The notes beneath the pieces are model-generated. The model worked only from the letters and a program-made list of their open reading frames with translations, searched no databases and was not told where the DNA came from. Shown here in pieces: positions 7,995-15,882 of a stretch of 64,000 nucleotides of DNA. A program made the position numbers and the translations under genes. This DNA is from Branchiibius hedensis (GTDB lineage: Bacteria; Actinomycetota; Actinomycetes; Actinomycetales; Dermatophilaceae). The DNA lies in contig NZ_UESZ01000001.1 of the NCBI RefSeq assembly GCF_900108585.1, positions 3,100,001 to 3,164,000 on the forward strand, in the 5' to 3' direction. Each line of letters opens with the position of its first letter. Position 1 is the stretch's first letter.

Positions 7995-9170
7995 ATGACC
8001 AGCACCCTCCAGGTCGACCCCTGGGGTGAGGACGCGCCGCTCACCAAACGCGGCTGGGCCATCGACATCGCGATCGGCCTGGTCCCGATCGCCATCACCG
8101 CAGTCAACGGCCTGCACTCCTGGCCGGCCGCGATCCTGCTCGGGGTCGCGCTTGCGATCCGTCGGCGCTGGCTGGCGGCCAGCGTCGCCTTGGCGATCAT
8201 CGCGGCGATCTGGCAGGTCGCGGACGGCAACATCAACTACGTCGCGGACCTCGGCTACGCCCTGATCGCCTTCCGCCTCGGCGCGCACCGGGATCGCGCC
8301 GTACGTCGATTCGGACTGATCGCCTGCACGGTCGCGGTCGTGGTGGCAACAGTCTGGATCGCCGTCCAGGGCGGCGCTCCGCCCGCGGTCGCGACCGACC
8401 TGACCCACCGGTTGATCGCCGGGGCCATCTTGGGTGGCCTGACCGCGCTGGTCGTCTTCGGTGGTTGGGTCACCGGATACCTGCGCTACCAGAGCCGTCA
8501 GGTGGTCCGTGATCGGATCGGTTTGGAGTTGCAGAGCGCCGAGGAGCGACGGTTGCGCGATCTGGTCACCCAGCAGCAGCAGCGGATCGCCATCGCTTCG
8601 GACATGCACGATGTGGTGGCCCACTCGTGGGCGGTCGTTGCGGCGCAGGCCGATGGCGCTCGCTACCTGTTGCGTACCGACCCCGACCGCGCGGAAGAGG
8701 CGCTCTCAGTGATCGGGGAGACCGCGCGCTCCGCCATGACCGACATCCGCGGCTTGCTCAGTCGGCTGCGGGACGACGACTCCGACGCGCCCCTGACCCT
8801 CGACCAACCCGATGCGCTCATCCAACGACTGCGCGATGCGGGGGTGAGCCTGGAAGTGACCCAGGAGGGTACGCCGAGTGCGGACCCCCAGCTGACGGCC
8901 ACTGCCAGCCGGGTCCTGACCGAGTCGTTGACCAACGCGCTCAAGCACGGTGATCTGCGCACACCGGTACGGGTGCGCGAAGACTGGAGCGACGGTTACC
9001 GGCTGAGCGTGACCAATTCCGCGGGAGCCCGACCGGTCGGCACCAATGGACACGGTCTGCGTGGGATGCGCGAGCGCGTCGTCGCTGCGGGCGGGATGAT
9101 GCGGGCTGAACCTGCCGATGCCGGAACTCGTTGGCAGGTGGACGTTTTCATCCCGGAGGAGAAGTCGTGA
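7995..9170 (+). CDS. Two-component sensor histidine kinase (NarL/DesK-type)
   Basis: The 391-aa kinase has four or five N-terminal transmembrane helices (residues ~20-165) with little extracellular sequence, then a HisKA_3 dimerisation domain with the phospho-acceptor His205 in IASDMHDVVAHSW, and an HATPase domain (ESLTNALKHG; NGHGLRGMRERV). It phosphorylates the response regulator encoded next, with which it overlaps by 4 bp. The start ATG sits 10 bp from the IS481 end; without the insertion it would follow the metal transporter stop by about 10 bp, so its native expression signals have been displaced. Confidence 0.92.
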   Translation: MTSTLQVDPWGEDAPLTKRGWAIDIAIGLVPIAITAVNGLHSWPAAILLGVALAIRRRWLAASVALAIIAAIWQVADGNINYVADLGYALIAFRLGAHRDRAVRRFGLIACTVAVVVATVWIAVQGGAPPAVATDLTHRLIAGAILGGLTALVVFGGWVTGYLRYQSRQVVRDRIGLELQSAEERRLRDLVTQQQQRIAIASDMHDVVAHSWAVVAAQADGARYLLRTDPDRAEEALSVIGETARSAMTDIRGLLSRLRDDDSDAPLTLDQPDALIQRLRDAGVSLEVTQEGTPSADPQLTATASRVLTESLTNALKHGDLRTPVRVREDWSDGYRLSVTNSAGARPVGTNGHGLRGMRERVVAAGGMMRAEPADAGTRWQVDVFIPEEKS

Positions 9171-9814
9171 GCATCCGCATCGCTCTGGTGGACGATCAGG
9201 CGCTGTTCCGGGCCGGCATCGCGATGGTCATCTCGTCGCAGGATGATCTGGAGGTGGTCGGCGAGGCCGGCGATGGCGCGCAGGTGCCCGAGCTCGTCAG
9301 CGCCACCCGGCCCGATCTGATCCTGATGGATGTCCGGATGCCGGGCGTTGACGGAGTCACCGCGACGCGTTTGCTGCACGAGTCTTTCGGGGCGGCGGCG
9401 CCGAAGGTGCTGGTGCTCACGACGTTCGATGAGGACGAGTCAGCGGTCGCAGCGATCGAAGCGGGAGCCAGTGGATTCGTCCTGAAGTCCGCCGAGCCGG
9501 AGATGTTGCTGGCCTCGATCCGCTCGGTCGCCGCGGGCAACCAGGTCGTTGCCGCCGGCGCGACGCGGGCATTGTTCGCCCGCTTCCGGACTCGCAGCGC
9601 CACCCCGGGGCCGGAGTACGAGGCGCTCACCGCCCGGGAACGCGAGATCCTGCTGCAGGCGGCCAAAGGGTTGTCGAATGCCGAGATTGCCGCGGCCGAA
9701 TTCCTTTCAGAGGCAACGGTGAAGACGCATATTTCGCGGATCCTGACCAAACTCGGCGCCCGCGACCGCGTGCAGTTGGTGGTCTATGCCTACGAGCACG
9801 GATTGATGAGTTGA
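9167..9814 (+). CDS. Response regulator, NarL/FixJ (LuxR HTH) family
   Basis: The 215-aa regulator has a receiver domain with Asp55 (LILMDVRMPG) as phosphorylation site, the acidic pair in LVDDQ, and the conserved Lys in VLKSAE. A C-terminal LuxR-type helix-turn-helix follows (LTAREREILLQAAKGLSNAEIAA). GTG at 9167 overlaps the kinase stop (GTGA) and is preceded by GAGGAGAAG, so the pair is translationally coupled. Regulators of this type often control an adjacent ABC exporter; here the nearest one is 3.7 kb downstream beyond an accessory island. Confidence 0.93.
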   Translation: MSIRIALVDDQALFRAGIAMVISSQDDLEVVGEAGDGAQVPELVSATRPDLILMDVRMPGVDGVTATRLLHESFGAAAPKVLVLTTFDEDESAVAAIEAGASGFVLKSAEPEMLLASIRSVAAGNQVVAAGATRALFARFRTRSATPGPEYEALTAREREILLQAAKGLSNAEIAAAEFLSEATVKTHISRILTKLGARDRVQLVVYAYEHGLMS

Positions 9815-9887
9815 TGTTCTCGCGATGAGGCGCGGACCTGTTCTCTTTCCTCCCCGCCGCGCGAGGCCGCATCTCCGACCTTCGATG

Positions 9888-10301
9888 TCAGCCAGACGGC
9901 GCGACGTACTCGTGCCGCAGGTCGCTCACGCGGGCGATGTAGTCGAAGTCGTGGTCGGCGGCCAGCACAGTGGCGTCGTTGGCGATGGCGTAGCCGGCGA
10001 TCAGGAGGTCGACGGTCCCGGCGGCGCGGACCAGGCCGGCTCCCCACAGCGCTGCCTGCAGATCCAGGACCAGACTCTCGTCCGGGGCGCGCTCGAGCGG
10101 GAAGCCAAGGGTGATGCCCTCCCTGTACCGAGCATGCTCCTCAGGAGCCCGGGCACTGTGGCAGAACTCGAGCACCTGGGGAGGGCAGGTCACGAAGAGG
10201 TCCGAGGGCGTGCGCTCGATTCGCCGCAGCCGGGCCGTGATGCCGGGGTCGCCCGTCGCGAGCCTCGCCCAGACCGAGTTGTCTACCAGGTAGTCCGTCA
10301 C
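9888..10301 (-). CDS. vapC: PIN-domain ribonuclease toxin (VapC)
   Basis: The 137-aa protein has the PIN fold acid residues: Asp7 (YLVDNSVW), a Glu in QVLEFCHS, Asp in GTVDLLIAGYA and acidic residues in ADHDFDYIA. VapC toxins cleave RNA, often tRNA, when released from their antitoxin. Its start overlaps the antitoxin stop by 4 bp (10298-10301). It is the last gene on the minus strand facing the response regulator gene. Confidence 0.92.
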   Translation of the reverse strand: MTDYLVDNSVWARLATGDPGITARLRRIERTPSDLFVTCPPQVLEFCHSARAPEEHARYREGITLGFPLERAPDESLVLDLQAALWGAGLVRAAGTVDLLIAGYAIANDATVLAADHDFDYIARVSDLRHEYVAPSG

Positions 10302-10504
10302 GTGGCCGGCGGCACGACGGGAGCGCCGAGCTCGGCCGGCAGGTCCGTCAGCTCGGCAATGCCGTCGATCATCGCGCCCTTCTGCTTCGACGCGATCAGT
10401 CGGCGTAGTGCGAGGTCGAGCACGGCGCGGTTGGACTTCTCACCGGTCAGCTGCCGGGCGCGCTCGAGCAGCCCCGGGTCCAGGTCGACGCTGGTCATGG
10501 CCAC
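10298..10504 (-). CDS. vapB: VapB-type ribbon-helix-helix antitoxin
   Basis: The 68-aa protein starts with a VapB beta strand and helix pattern (TSVDLDPGLLERARQLTG...NRAVLDLALRRLIA), the DNA-binding RHH domain, and ends in a short toxin-binding tail. It should neutralise the overlapping PIN toxin and repress the operon. GTG at 10504 is chosen because AGGAG lies 6 nt upstream; ATG at 10498 is possible. Upstream, an AT-rich stretch (ATATAACTGAGCATATAT, ~10530-10547) stands out and could hold promoter and operator. Confidence 0.88.
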   Translation of the reverse strand: MAMTSVDLDPGLLERARQLTGEKSNRAVLDLALRRLIASKQKGAMIDGIAELTDLPAELGAPVVPPAT

Positions 10505-10620
10505 GTTCTGCTCCTATGTCCGCAGTCAATATAACTGAGCATATATCTCCGTGCAGGCGATGGTGGCGCCCGGCGGGACGGAGCGGTCACTGCGTCCTCC
10601 ACTGCTCGCCTGCACCCCGG
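10505..10620. promoter_or_regulatory. vapBC upstream region at the edge of the transposon debris
   Basis: This gap holds an unusually AT-rich patch (ATATAACTGAGCATATAT) that is the likely promoter/operator of the toxin-antitoxin pair on the minus strand. The remaining part up to ~10620 does not match a recognised gene and abuts an istB fragment. Confidence 0.4.
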
Positions 10621-10810
10621 CCGATGGTGAACGAACTCGTCGAAGCCGTCGACGACAAAGTCCTGGCGCAAACCATGGCCCGCTACGGGCGGGTCGACCT
10701 GCTGATCATCGACGAACTGGGTTACATGGAACTGGACCGACGCGGCGCCGAACTGCTCTACCAAGTCCTGACCGAACGCGAAGAGAAGAACAGCATCGCC
10801 ATCGCCAGTA
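10621..10810 (+). pseudogene. IstB fragment (IS21-family helper ATPase remnant)
   Basis: Codons from ~10624 encode VNELVEAVDDKVLAQTMARY and LLIIDELGYMELDRRGAELL, then TEREEKNSIAIASN: the Walker B and following region of the IS21 accessory ATPase IstB. Both the N-terminal Walker A part and the C-terminus are missing, and the sequence switches abruptly to an IS1380-type gene at about 10811, in a different frame. It is a non-functional relic of about 60 codons. Confidence 0.82.
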
Positions 10811-11640
10811 ACAGGTCCTGGCCAGGGCGGACTCGGCCTACTACGGGTGGGCGTTCGTGGGTGCGGCGATCCGGGGCCGGGCCTGGTTTTCCGTGACCGC
10901 CCGAATGGACCCGGCCGTCGCGGCCGCGATCGCCTCCATCGCCGACGATGCGTGGACGCCGATCCAGTACCCGAACGCGGTCTACCACGAAGAACAAGAT
11001 GTCTGGGTCAGTGATGCCGAGGTCGCGGAGGTGCCGTTCACCGCGTTCACCTCCCGCACCAAAGACCAGCACGTGGCCTGCCGGTTGATCGTGCGCCGCG
11101 TCCAACGGATCCAACCCCTGGCAGGGGATCGAACCGCCCAGGGCGAACTATTCGCGACATACCGCCATCACGCGTTCATCACCAACTCCCGGCTTCAGAT
11201 CATCGAGGCCGATCAGCGCCACCGCGACCACGCGATCATCGAGCAAGTCATCGCCGAACTGAAGAACGGGCCCCTAGCGCACCTACCCAGCGGCAAGTAC
11301 ACCGCGAACGCAGCGTGGGTCGCGTGCGCGGTCATCGCGTTCAACCTCGCCCGCGCCACCGCCATCGCCTCCTGCATGCGTCTGACGCGGTGGGCCACCG
11401 TAAGGGCCAGGGATCATCAACCTGCCCGCCCTGATCGCGACCACCGGGCGGCCACTGATCCTGCACCTACCCGTGCGCTGGCCGTGGACACCGGCCTGGG
11501 AAGCGCTCTGGGACACCGCGACCGCGACCCGGCCCACCCCCACCAGCAACGATCTGACCACCCAGCCCGACCGGGCGCTACACCAGGACACCAGTGGAAG
11601 AGCCGGGCAGACCGGCGAGCTTCGCACGCCCCGACCCGAA
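10811..11640 (+). pseudogene. IS1380-family transposase, 5'-truncated and frameshifted
   Basis: The C-terminal half of an IS1380 transposase is recognisable from ~10815 (VLARADSAYYGWAFVGAAIR) through HRDHAIIEQVIAELKNGPLA and LPSGKYTANAAWVACAVIAF. Near 11395-11415 the frame is lost; the homologous tail (INLPALIATTGRPLILHLPV) continues in another frame. The first half of the gene, including two catalytic Asp residues, is absent. Together with the istB fragment it records at least two nested transposition or deletion events. Confidence 0.8.
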
Positions 11641-11985
11641 ACCCCCTGCACGGCAACACAATCAGAACGTTCAGATCAACAACGGTGGATCAGGGCTCAG
11701 TCGCTCCCCCTTGAAGGGCTTTCGACGCTGGGCTTCGACACCGCAGGTTTCCCTCCGACACCGCCAGCCTGCTACCGGGCCTCCTGGCGGCTACCCGGAC
11801 CGGACTCACACCGGCAGGCGACAGCGAGCTTGTCAACAACAGATCACCTATCCACGATGGCCTCCTGTCTGCTGGTCGCAGGAAATTTTGAGGCTAGTAT
11901 CCAGATTTTCTCCTGCCGGCAACAGCGAAGAGAAATCGCTCAAGTACCCCGCTCCCTATGAAGGGGCACATAATAGTTGCGGCGA
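11641..11985. other. Non-coding transposon-edge DNA, no gene recognised
   Basis: No convincing gene is seen. The base composition is more AT-rich towards 11880-11980 than the surroundings, consistent with foreign or degenerate DNA between the IS1380 remnant and the IS256 element. Short open frames here show no actinobacterial codon bias or family motif. Confidence 0.5.
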
Positions 11986-13377
11986 GGGTCCGTCTGATTC
12001 TTTGTGTAAGTGGCATCGGCTAGTTCAGACCTAGGCGGTCGCCGTAGGTCATGGATAGTACGTTCAGGATGTTCTTCCAGCCGGCGATCTGCCCGGTGGG
12101 GTTGGGTCGGTTCTTCTGCCGCTCCAACACCGCGAGGTAGAGCACCTTCAACGCGGATTGCTCGTCCGGGAAATGGCCCCGTCGACGTGTCGCTGCCCGG
12201 AACCGGGCGTTCAACGACTCGATCCCGTTGGTCGTATAGATCAGTTTGCGGACCTCGACAGGGAAGTCCAGGAACGGGATGAACTCGGTCCAGGAGTTGC
12301 GCCACATCCGCACCATCGCCGGATACAGCGGTTCCCACTGCTGCGCGAAGGTCTCGAACTCGGTTTCGGCCGCCGCCAGCGACGGGGCGGTGTAGATCCG
12401 CTTGAGGTCGCGGGTGATGGCCTGCCAGTACTTCTTGGAGGCGTACCGCAGACTGTTGCGGACCAAATGCACCACACACGTTTGCACCGTGGCGGCCGGC
12501 CAGGTCGCCGTGATCGCCTCGGGCAACCCTTTGAGGCCGTCGCAGCACACGATGCACGCATCGAGGATGCCACGATTCTTCAAGTCCGACAGCATGTTCA
12601 TCCACTGCTTAGCTCCTTCCCCACCCGAAGGCCCGACCCACAACCCCAGGACATCGCGGAAACCGTTGAGGTCTATACCGATTGCCACATACACCGGACG
12701 GTTCGCGACCGTCCCTTCGCGGACCTTCAGCACGATCGCGTCGATCAGGATCACCGGGTAGATCGCGTCCAACGGACGCGCCGACCACGCCTTCATGTCA
12801 CCCAGGACCTGGTCGGTGACCCGCGAGACCAGGTCCCGGGAAACATCGGTGTCGTACACCTGGGACAGGTGAGCGGCGATGTCCCCGGTGGTCATGCCCT
12901 TCGCGTACAGCGAAATCACGGCCTCATCGAACCCGGCCAGGCGGCGCTGGTGCTTGGGCACGATCTGCGGTTCGAACGTGCCGGCCCGATCCCGCGGAAC
13001 CTGGATCTGCACGTCCCCGATCTCGGTGCGCACCGTCTTGGGGCTGGAGCCATTGCGGGAGTTGCCGCCATCGCGGCCGTTGACCGCGTGCTTGTCATAC
13101 CCCAGGTGGGCGCTCATCTCGGCCTCCAGGGCTGCCTGCAGGACCCGCCGCGTCAGCGTCGTCAACAACCCACCCTCACCGGTCAAAGCGACCTGCCGCT
13201 CGACCGCCGAAGCGACCAGCTGCTGCGCCAGATCATCAACGTCAACCGACTCGGCCGACGACCTCGCCACCAACTCACCATGCGCTTGCTCATCAGACAT
13301 GACGCGATCTTCCTTCCGCCCCAGCCAAAGCCAGGGACGTCACGCCAAGCCACTTACACAAAGTTTCGGACAGACCC
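11986..13377 (-). mobile_element. Complete IS256-family insertion sequence (about 1.39 kb)
   Basis: Terminal inverted repeats of 29 bp with four mismatches are visible: GGGTCCGTCTGATT... at 11986-12014 and the complement of GGGTCTGTCCGAAA... at 13349-13377, both ending in CTTTGTGTAAGTGGC. One full-length Mutator-type transposase fills the element. The 8-bp flanks (TGCGGCGA and CGGCGCAG) do not match, so no target duplication is seen; a rearrangement after insertion is possible. Confidence 0.85.
12020..13300 (-). CDS. IS256-family (Mutator-type) transposase
   Basis: The 426-aa protein matches IS256 transposases over its length: an N-terminal region with LLTTLTRRVLQAALEAEM and HLGYDKHAVNGRDGGNSRNG, the catalytic segment starting at YPVILIDAIVLKVREG (first Asp), the second Asp in IVCCDGLKGLPEAI with the C-x-x-H of VQTCVVHLVRNSL, and the final Glu in YTTNGIESLNARFR. 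No frameshift or internal stop is seen, so the element may still transpose. It is transcribed towards the IS remnants. Confidence 0.95.
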   Translation of the reverse strand: MSDEQAHGELVARSSAESVDVDDLAQQLVASAVERQVALTGEGGLLTTLTRRVLQAALEAEMSAHLGYDKHAVNGRDGGNSRNGSSPKTVRTEIGDVQIQVPRDRAGTFEPQIVPKHQRRLAGFDEAVISLYAKGMTTGDIAAHLSQVYDTDVSRDLVSRVTDQVLGDMKAWSARPLDAIYPVILIDAIVLKVREGTVANRPVYVAIGIDLNGFRDVLGLWVGPSGGEGAKQWMNMLSDLKNRGILDACIVCCDGLKGLPEAITATWPAATVQTCVVHLVRNSLRYASKKYWQAITRDLKRIYTAPSLAAAETEFETFAQQWEPLYPAMVRMWRNSWTEFIPFLDFPVEVRKLIYTTNGIESLNARFRAATRRRGHFPDEQSALKVLYLAVLERQKNRPNPTGQIAGWKNILNVLSMTYGDRLGLN

Positions 13378-13555
13378 CGGCGCAGACGAACTGTGACACA
13401 CGCCTGAGTAAAAACTGGCAAGGACCTACGAAAATCCTATTTCGGCGTGTCGTGCGTTGACTTGCGCGCATCCAAGGGTCGCAACCGGAGATGTACGCCC
13501 ACAGATGTACCCAAGACCCGCCCTGCGACCGACGCGCGATGAGGGCCGCGCTTCA
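13378..13555. other. Intergenic DNA between the IS256 element and the ABC exporter
   Basis: The first ~70 bp are less GC-rich (for example GAGTAAAAACTGGC and GAAAATCC) than the genome norm and probably belong to the accessory island. No gene is recognised. Confidence 0.4.
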
Positions 13556-13561
13556 TACCGT
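13556..13561 (+). promoter_or_regulatory. Candidate -10 hexamer (TACCGT) for the ABC exporter
   Basis: TACCGT ends 7 nt before the ATG at 13569, with no Shine-Dalgarno in between, as expected for a leaderless mRNA. Confidence 0.38.
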
Positions 13562-13568
13562 CGTAGAC

Positions 13569-14324
13569 ATGACCGAACAACTGCCCCCAGTCCTGTGGAT
13601 GCGCAACGTCGATCGCTGGTACGGCGATGGGTCCAGTGCCGTCCCCGCCCTCACCGACATCAGCCTCGACATCGCCCCCAGCCAGTTCACCGCCATCATG
13701 GGCCCATCCGGCTCCGGTAAGTCCACCCTGCTGAATATCGCTGCGGGACTGGACAATCCGAGCAAGGGTCAGGTGTGGCTGGCCGGTCAGCCGTTCCACG
13801 AACTGTCCGACGACCGGCGCACCCAACTGCGCCGCGACCACATCGGTTTCATCTTCCAGGCGTTCAACCTGGTCCCGACCCTGACCGCGGGCGAGAACAT
13901 CCTGCTGCCCTTCGACCTCGCCGGTCGCACCCCGAGTATCGAGGACCGTGAGCGCATCGACTACTTGACCCAGGTGCTCGGTCTGAAGGACCGGATCACC
14001 CACCGGCCCGCGGAGTTGTCCGGCGGTCAGCAGCAGCGGGTCGCGATCGCCCGGGCACTCGCCGTACGTCCCCACCTGGTCATCGCCGACGAACCCACCG
14101 GCAACCTGGACACCCGCACCTCGCGGGAAGTGTTGGCGCTGCTGCGTTCTGCCGCGCAGGAGTACCACCAGACGATCCTGATGGTCACCCACGATCCGGT
14201 CGCCGCGTCGTACGCCGATCGGATCCTCGTCGTGGCCGACGGCCGGATCGCGGGCGACTACCCGGCGATGCCCGCCACGGAGATCGCCCGGTTGATGGTG
14301 AATCTGGAAGTCGGTGCAGCATGA
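13569..14324 (+). CDS. ABC transporter ATP-binding protein (LolD/MacB-type)
   Basis: The 251-aa ATPase has Walker A GPSGSGKST (~45-53), Q-loop in FIFQAFNLVPTLTA, the signature LSGGQQQR (~150), Walker B LVIADEPTGNLD and the switch His in MVTHDP. The NLD after Walker B is typical of the LolCDE/MacB group that works with FtsX-type permeases. Its stop overlaps the permease start by 4 bp (ATGA), so the two form one unit. An in-frame start 26 codons upstream is possible but adds no family-like sequence. Confidence 0.95.
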   Translation: MTEQLPPVLWMRNVDRWYGDGSSAVPALTDISLDIAPSQFTAIMGPSGSGKSTLLNIAAGLDNPSKGQVWLAGQPFHELSDDRRTQLRRDHIGFIFQAFNLVPTLTAGENILLPFDLAGRTPSIEDRERIDYLTQVLGLKDRITHRPAELSGGQQQRVAIARALAVRPHLVIADEPTGNLDTRTSREVLALLRSAAQEYHQTILMVTHDPVAASYADRILVVADGRIAGDYPAMPATEIARLMVNLEVGAA

Positions 14325-15712
14325 AACGCGAACTCGTCCTCGGCTCCGGCCGGGACCTCGGCACCATCGGCCTGGTCGCCGCGCTGTGCGGCCTCTACGC
14401 CGGCGTATTGGTTTCTGCCAGTGCGGTGTTGGCCACGCTCGGCAACAACCCGGGCAACCTGGCCTTCACCCTGCAGATCGCTTCGTTGGTCTTCAACCTC
14501 GTCGCGATTTACGTCGCGGCGGTGGTCATCACCAACGCCGTCGACACCGTCCTGGCCGGCCGGTTGCGGCAGTTGGCGTTGCTGCGACTGCTCGGCGCCC
14601 GTTCCACTGACCTGCGGCGGGTGGTGATGCGATCCACCGGTCTGATCGGCTTGGTGGCTGCCCTCGGGGGAGCGGCTCTCGGGGTCGCGATCACCGCCGC
14701 CGCACGGGTCGTGCTGGTGGCCCGCGGCACCCTGCCATCTCGCGATTACCCGCTGACCAGCGTCGTCCTGGTCATCCCGATCGCCGTGATCGCCATCGTG
14801 GCGTTGATCTGTGGCTGGCGCGGCTCCCGTCGCGTGCTGACCGTGACCCCGGCCGAGGCGATGACCGGGGTCTCGGCCCCGACCGCCTCGACCCGTCGCG
14901 AGTCACACTTGCGCAAGGCTTTCGCGCTGCTGGTGATGGCTGCGGGGGTGGTCTTCCTGCTCGGCGCTGCCTACCTCGGTGAGCACTACGCCGGGATCGG
15001 CTTCCTGGTCGCCTTCCTCGGCGCCGCCACCTTTACGACCGGTTTGTTGATCGGTGCGCGGTACGTCGTGCCCTGGCTGGTCGCCGCCAGCGGGCGGGCG
15101 CTGGGATCGACCCCCGCCAGCCGCATCGCGCGGCGCAATGCGGTCCTAGACCCGCAGCGAACCACCCGCTCCACGATGGGTCTGGTCATCGGCGTCGCGA
15201 TCATCACCACGATCGCCTCCGGGATGGGTGCGTTGCAAAAGGCCGTCGACGGGTGGACCCAACTCACCCCCGCCGACCGAGAACTGGCCCACCAGTTGCT
15301 CAGCATGATCGGCAGCGTGATGACCGGCATCGTTGTGGTGTCCTGCGTCATCTCGGTGATCGGGTTCATCTCGACCATGTCGTTGACGGTGATCCAGCGC
15401 CGCCGGGAGATCGGTCTGCTGCGCGCGGTCGGTTTCACCGGCAGCCAGATCCGCTCGATGATCACCCGGGAGTCGGCTGCCCTGGCCGGTACCGCCGTCC
15501 TCTTCGGATTGATTCTGGGGGTCTTCTTCGGATCGATCGGCGCACAATCCGTCATCGGTTTCCAGACCACCGGTTTCGTATGGGGCACGCCCTGGACCTT
15601 CCTCGCCACCGTTGCCGCCGTTGGGGTCGTCTTGGTGCTGGTGTCGGCGCTGCCGCCCGCCCGCCGCGCAACGACGGTGCCGGTGGTCGCAGCCCTGCGC
15701 ATCGACGGCTGA
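14321..15712 (+). CDS. FtsX-family ABC transporter permease
   Basis: The 463-aa membrane protein has about ten hydrophobic helices in two FtsX halves separated by a cytoplasmic stretch (SAPTASTRRESHLRK). The second half carries the characteristic IQRRREIGLLRAVGFTGSQI cytoplasmic loop. It lacks a large periplasmic domain, so it resembles the short actinobacterial permeases linked to two-component systems and antimicrobial export. Its last codons and downstream bases recur at 17053-17071 and 17163-17178 around the next gene. Confidence 0.93.
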   Translation: MKRELVLGSGRDLGTIGLVAALCGLYAGVLVSASAVLATLGNNPGNLAFTLQIASLVFNLVAIYVAAVVITNAVDTVLAGRLRQLALLRLLGARSTDLRRVVMRSTGLIGLVAALGGAALGVAITAAARVVLVARGTLPSRDYPLTSVVLVIPIAVIAIVALICGWRGSRRVLTVTPAEAMTGVSAPTASTRRESHLRKAFALLVMAAGVVFLLGAAYLGEHYAGIGFLVAFLGAATFTTGLLIGARYVVPWLVAASGRALGSTPASRIARRNAVLDPQRTTRSTMGLVIGVAIITTIASGMGALQKAVDGWTQLTPADRELAHQLLSMIGSVMTGIVVVSCVISVIGFISTMSLTVIQRRREIGLLRAVGFTGSQIRSMITRESAALAGTAVLFGLILGVFFGSIGAQSVIGFQTTGFVWGTPWTFLATVAAVGVVLVLVSALPPARRATTVPVVAALRIDG

Positions 15713-15723
15713 CCTGCCCGCTT
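15692..15723. repeat. Direct repeat, upstream copy (3' end of the permease gene)
   Basis: The 19 bp GCCCTGCGCATCGACGGCT at 15692-15710 recur exactly at 17053-17071. The overlapping GCTGACCTGCCCGCTT at 15708-15723 recurs exactly at 17163-17178. The upstream copy is continuous and encodes the permease C-terminus ALRIDG; the downstream copy is split, with the 3' end of the intervening gene using the same codons. Confidence 0.85.
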
Positions 15724-15762
15724 GCCATATCGCGGGAAACAGCCCGCGGAAGGCGGACAGTG

Positions 15763-15801
15763 TTTGAGGGCTTCATGACTTGAAGTCATGAAGCCCTCAA
15801 A
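15763..15801. terminator. Perfect 19-bp hairpin after the ABC exporter (REP-like)
   Basis: Arms 15763-15781 and 15783-15801 are perfectly complementary with a one-base loop, core CTTCATGACT-TGA-AGTCATGAAG. It follows the permease stop by 50 bp and could end transcription, although no T-run follows. The same core occurs in another hairpin at 37510-37548, so it is also a dispersed repeat. Confidence 0.6.
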
Positions 15802-15869
15802 ACGGGTGTCCCTCCACTGACTGCGCTGGGTACGCCATTCACCCGCCCTCGCCGGTACTGCCGGCTGAC

Positions 15870-15875
15870 TAGCCT
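15870..15875 (+). promoter_or_regulatory. Candidate -10 hexamer (TAGCCT) for the 396-aa gene
   Basis: TAGCCT lies 7 nt before the ATG at 15883, predicting a leaderless transcript starting at or next to the start codon. Confidence 0.38.
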
Positions 15876-15882
15876 GGCGCAC

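Noticed and set aside
11978-13385. 8-bp target duplication for the IS256 element
   Set aside because: The flanks TGCGGCGA and CGGCGCAG do not match in any nearby register.
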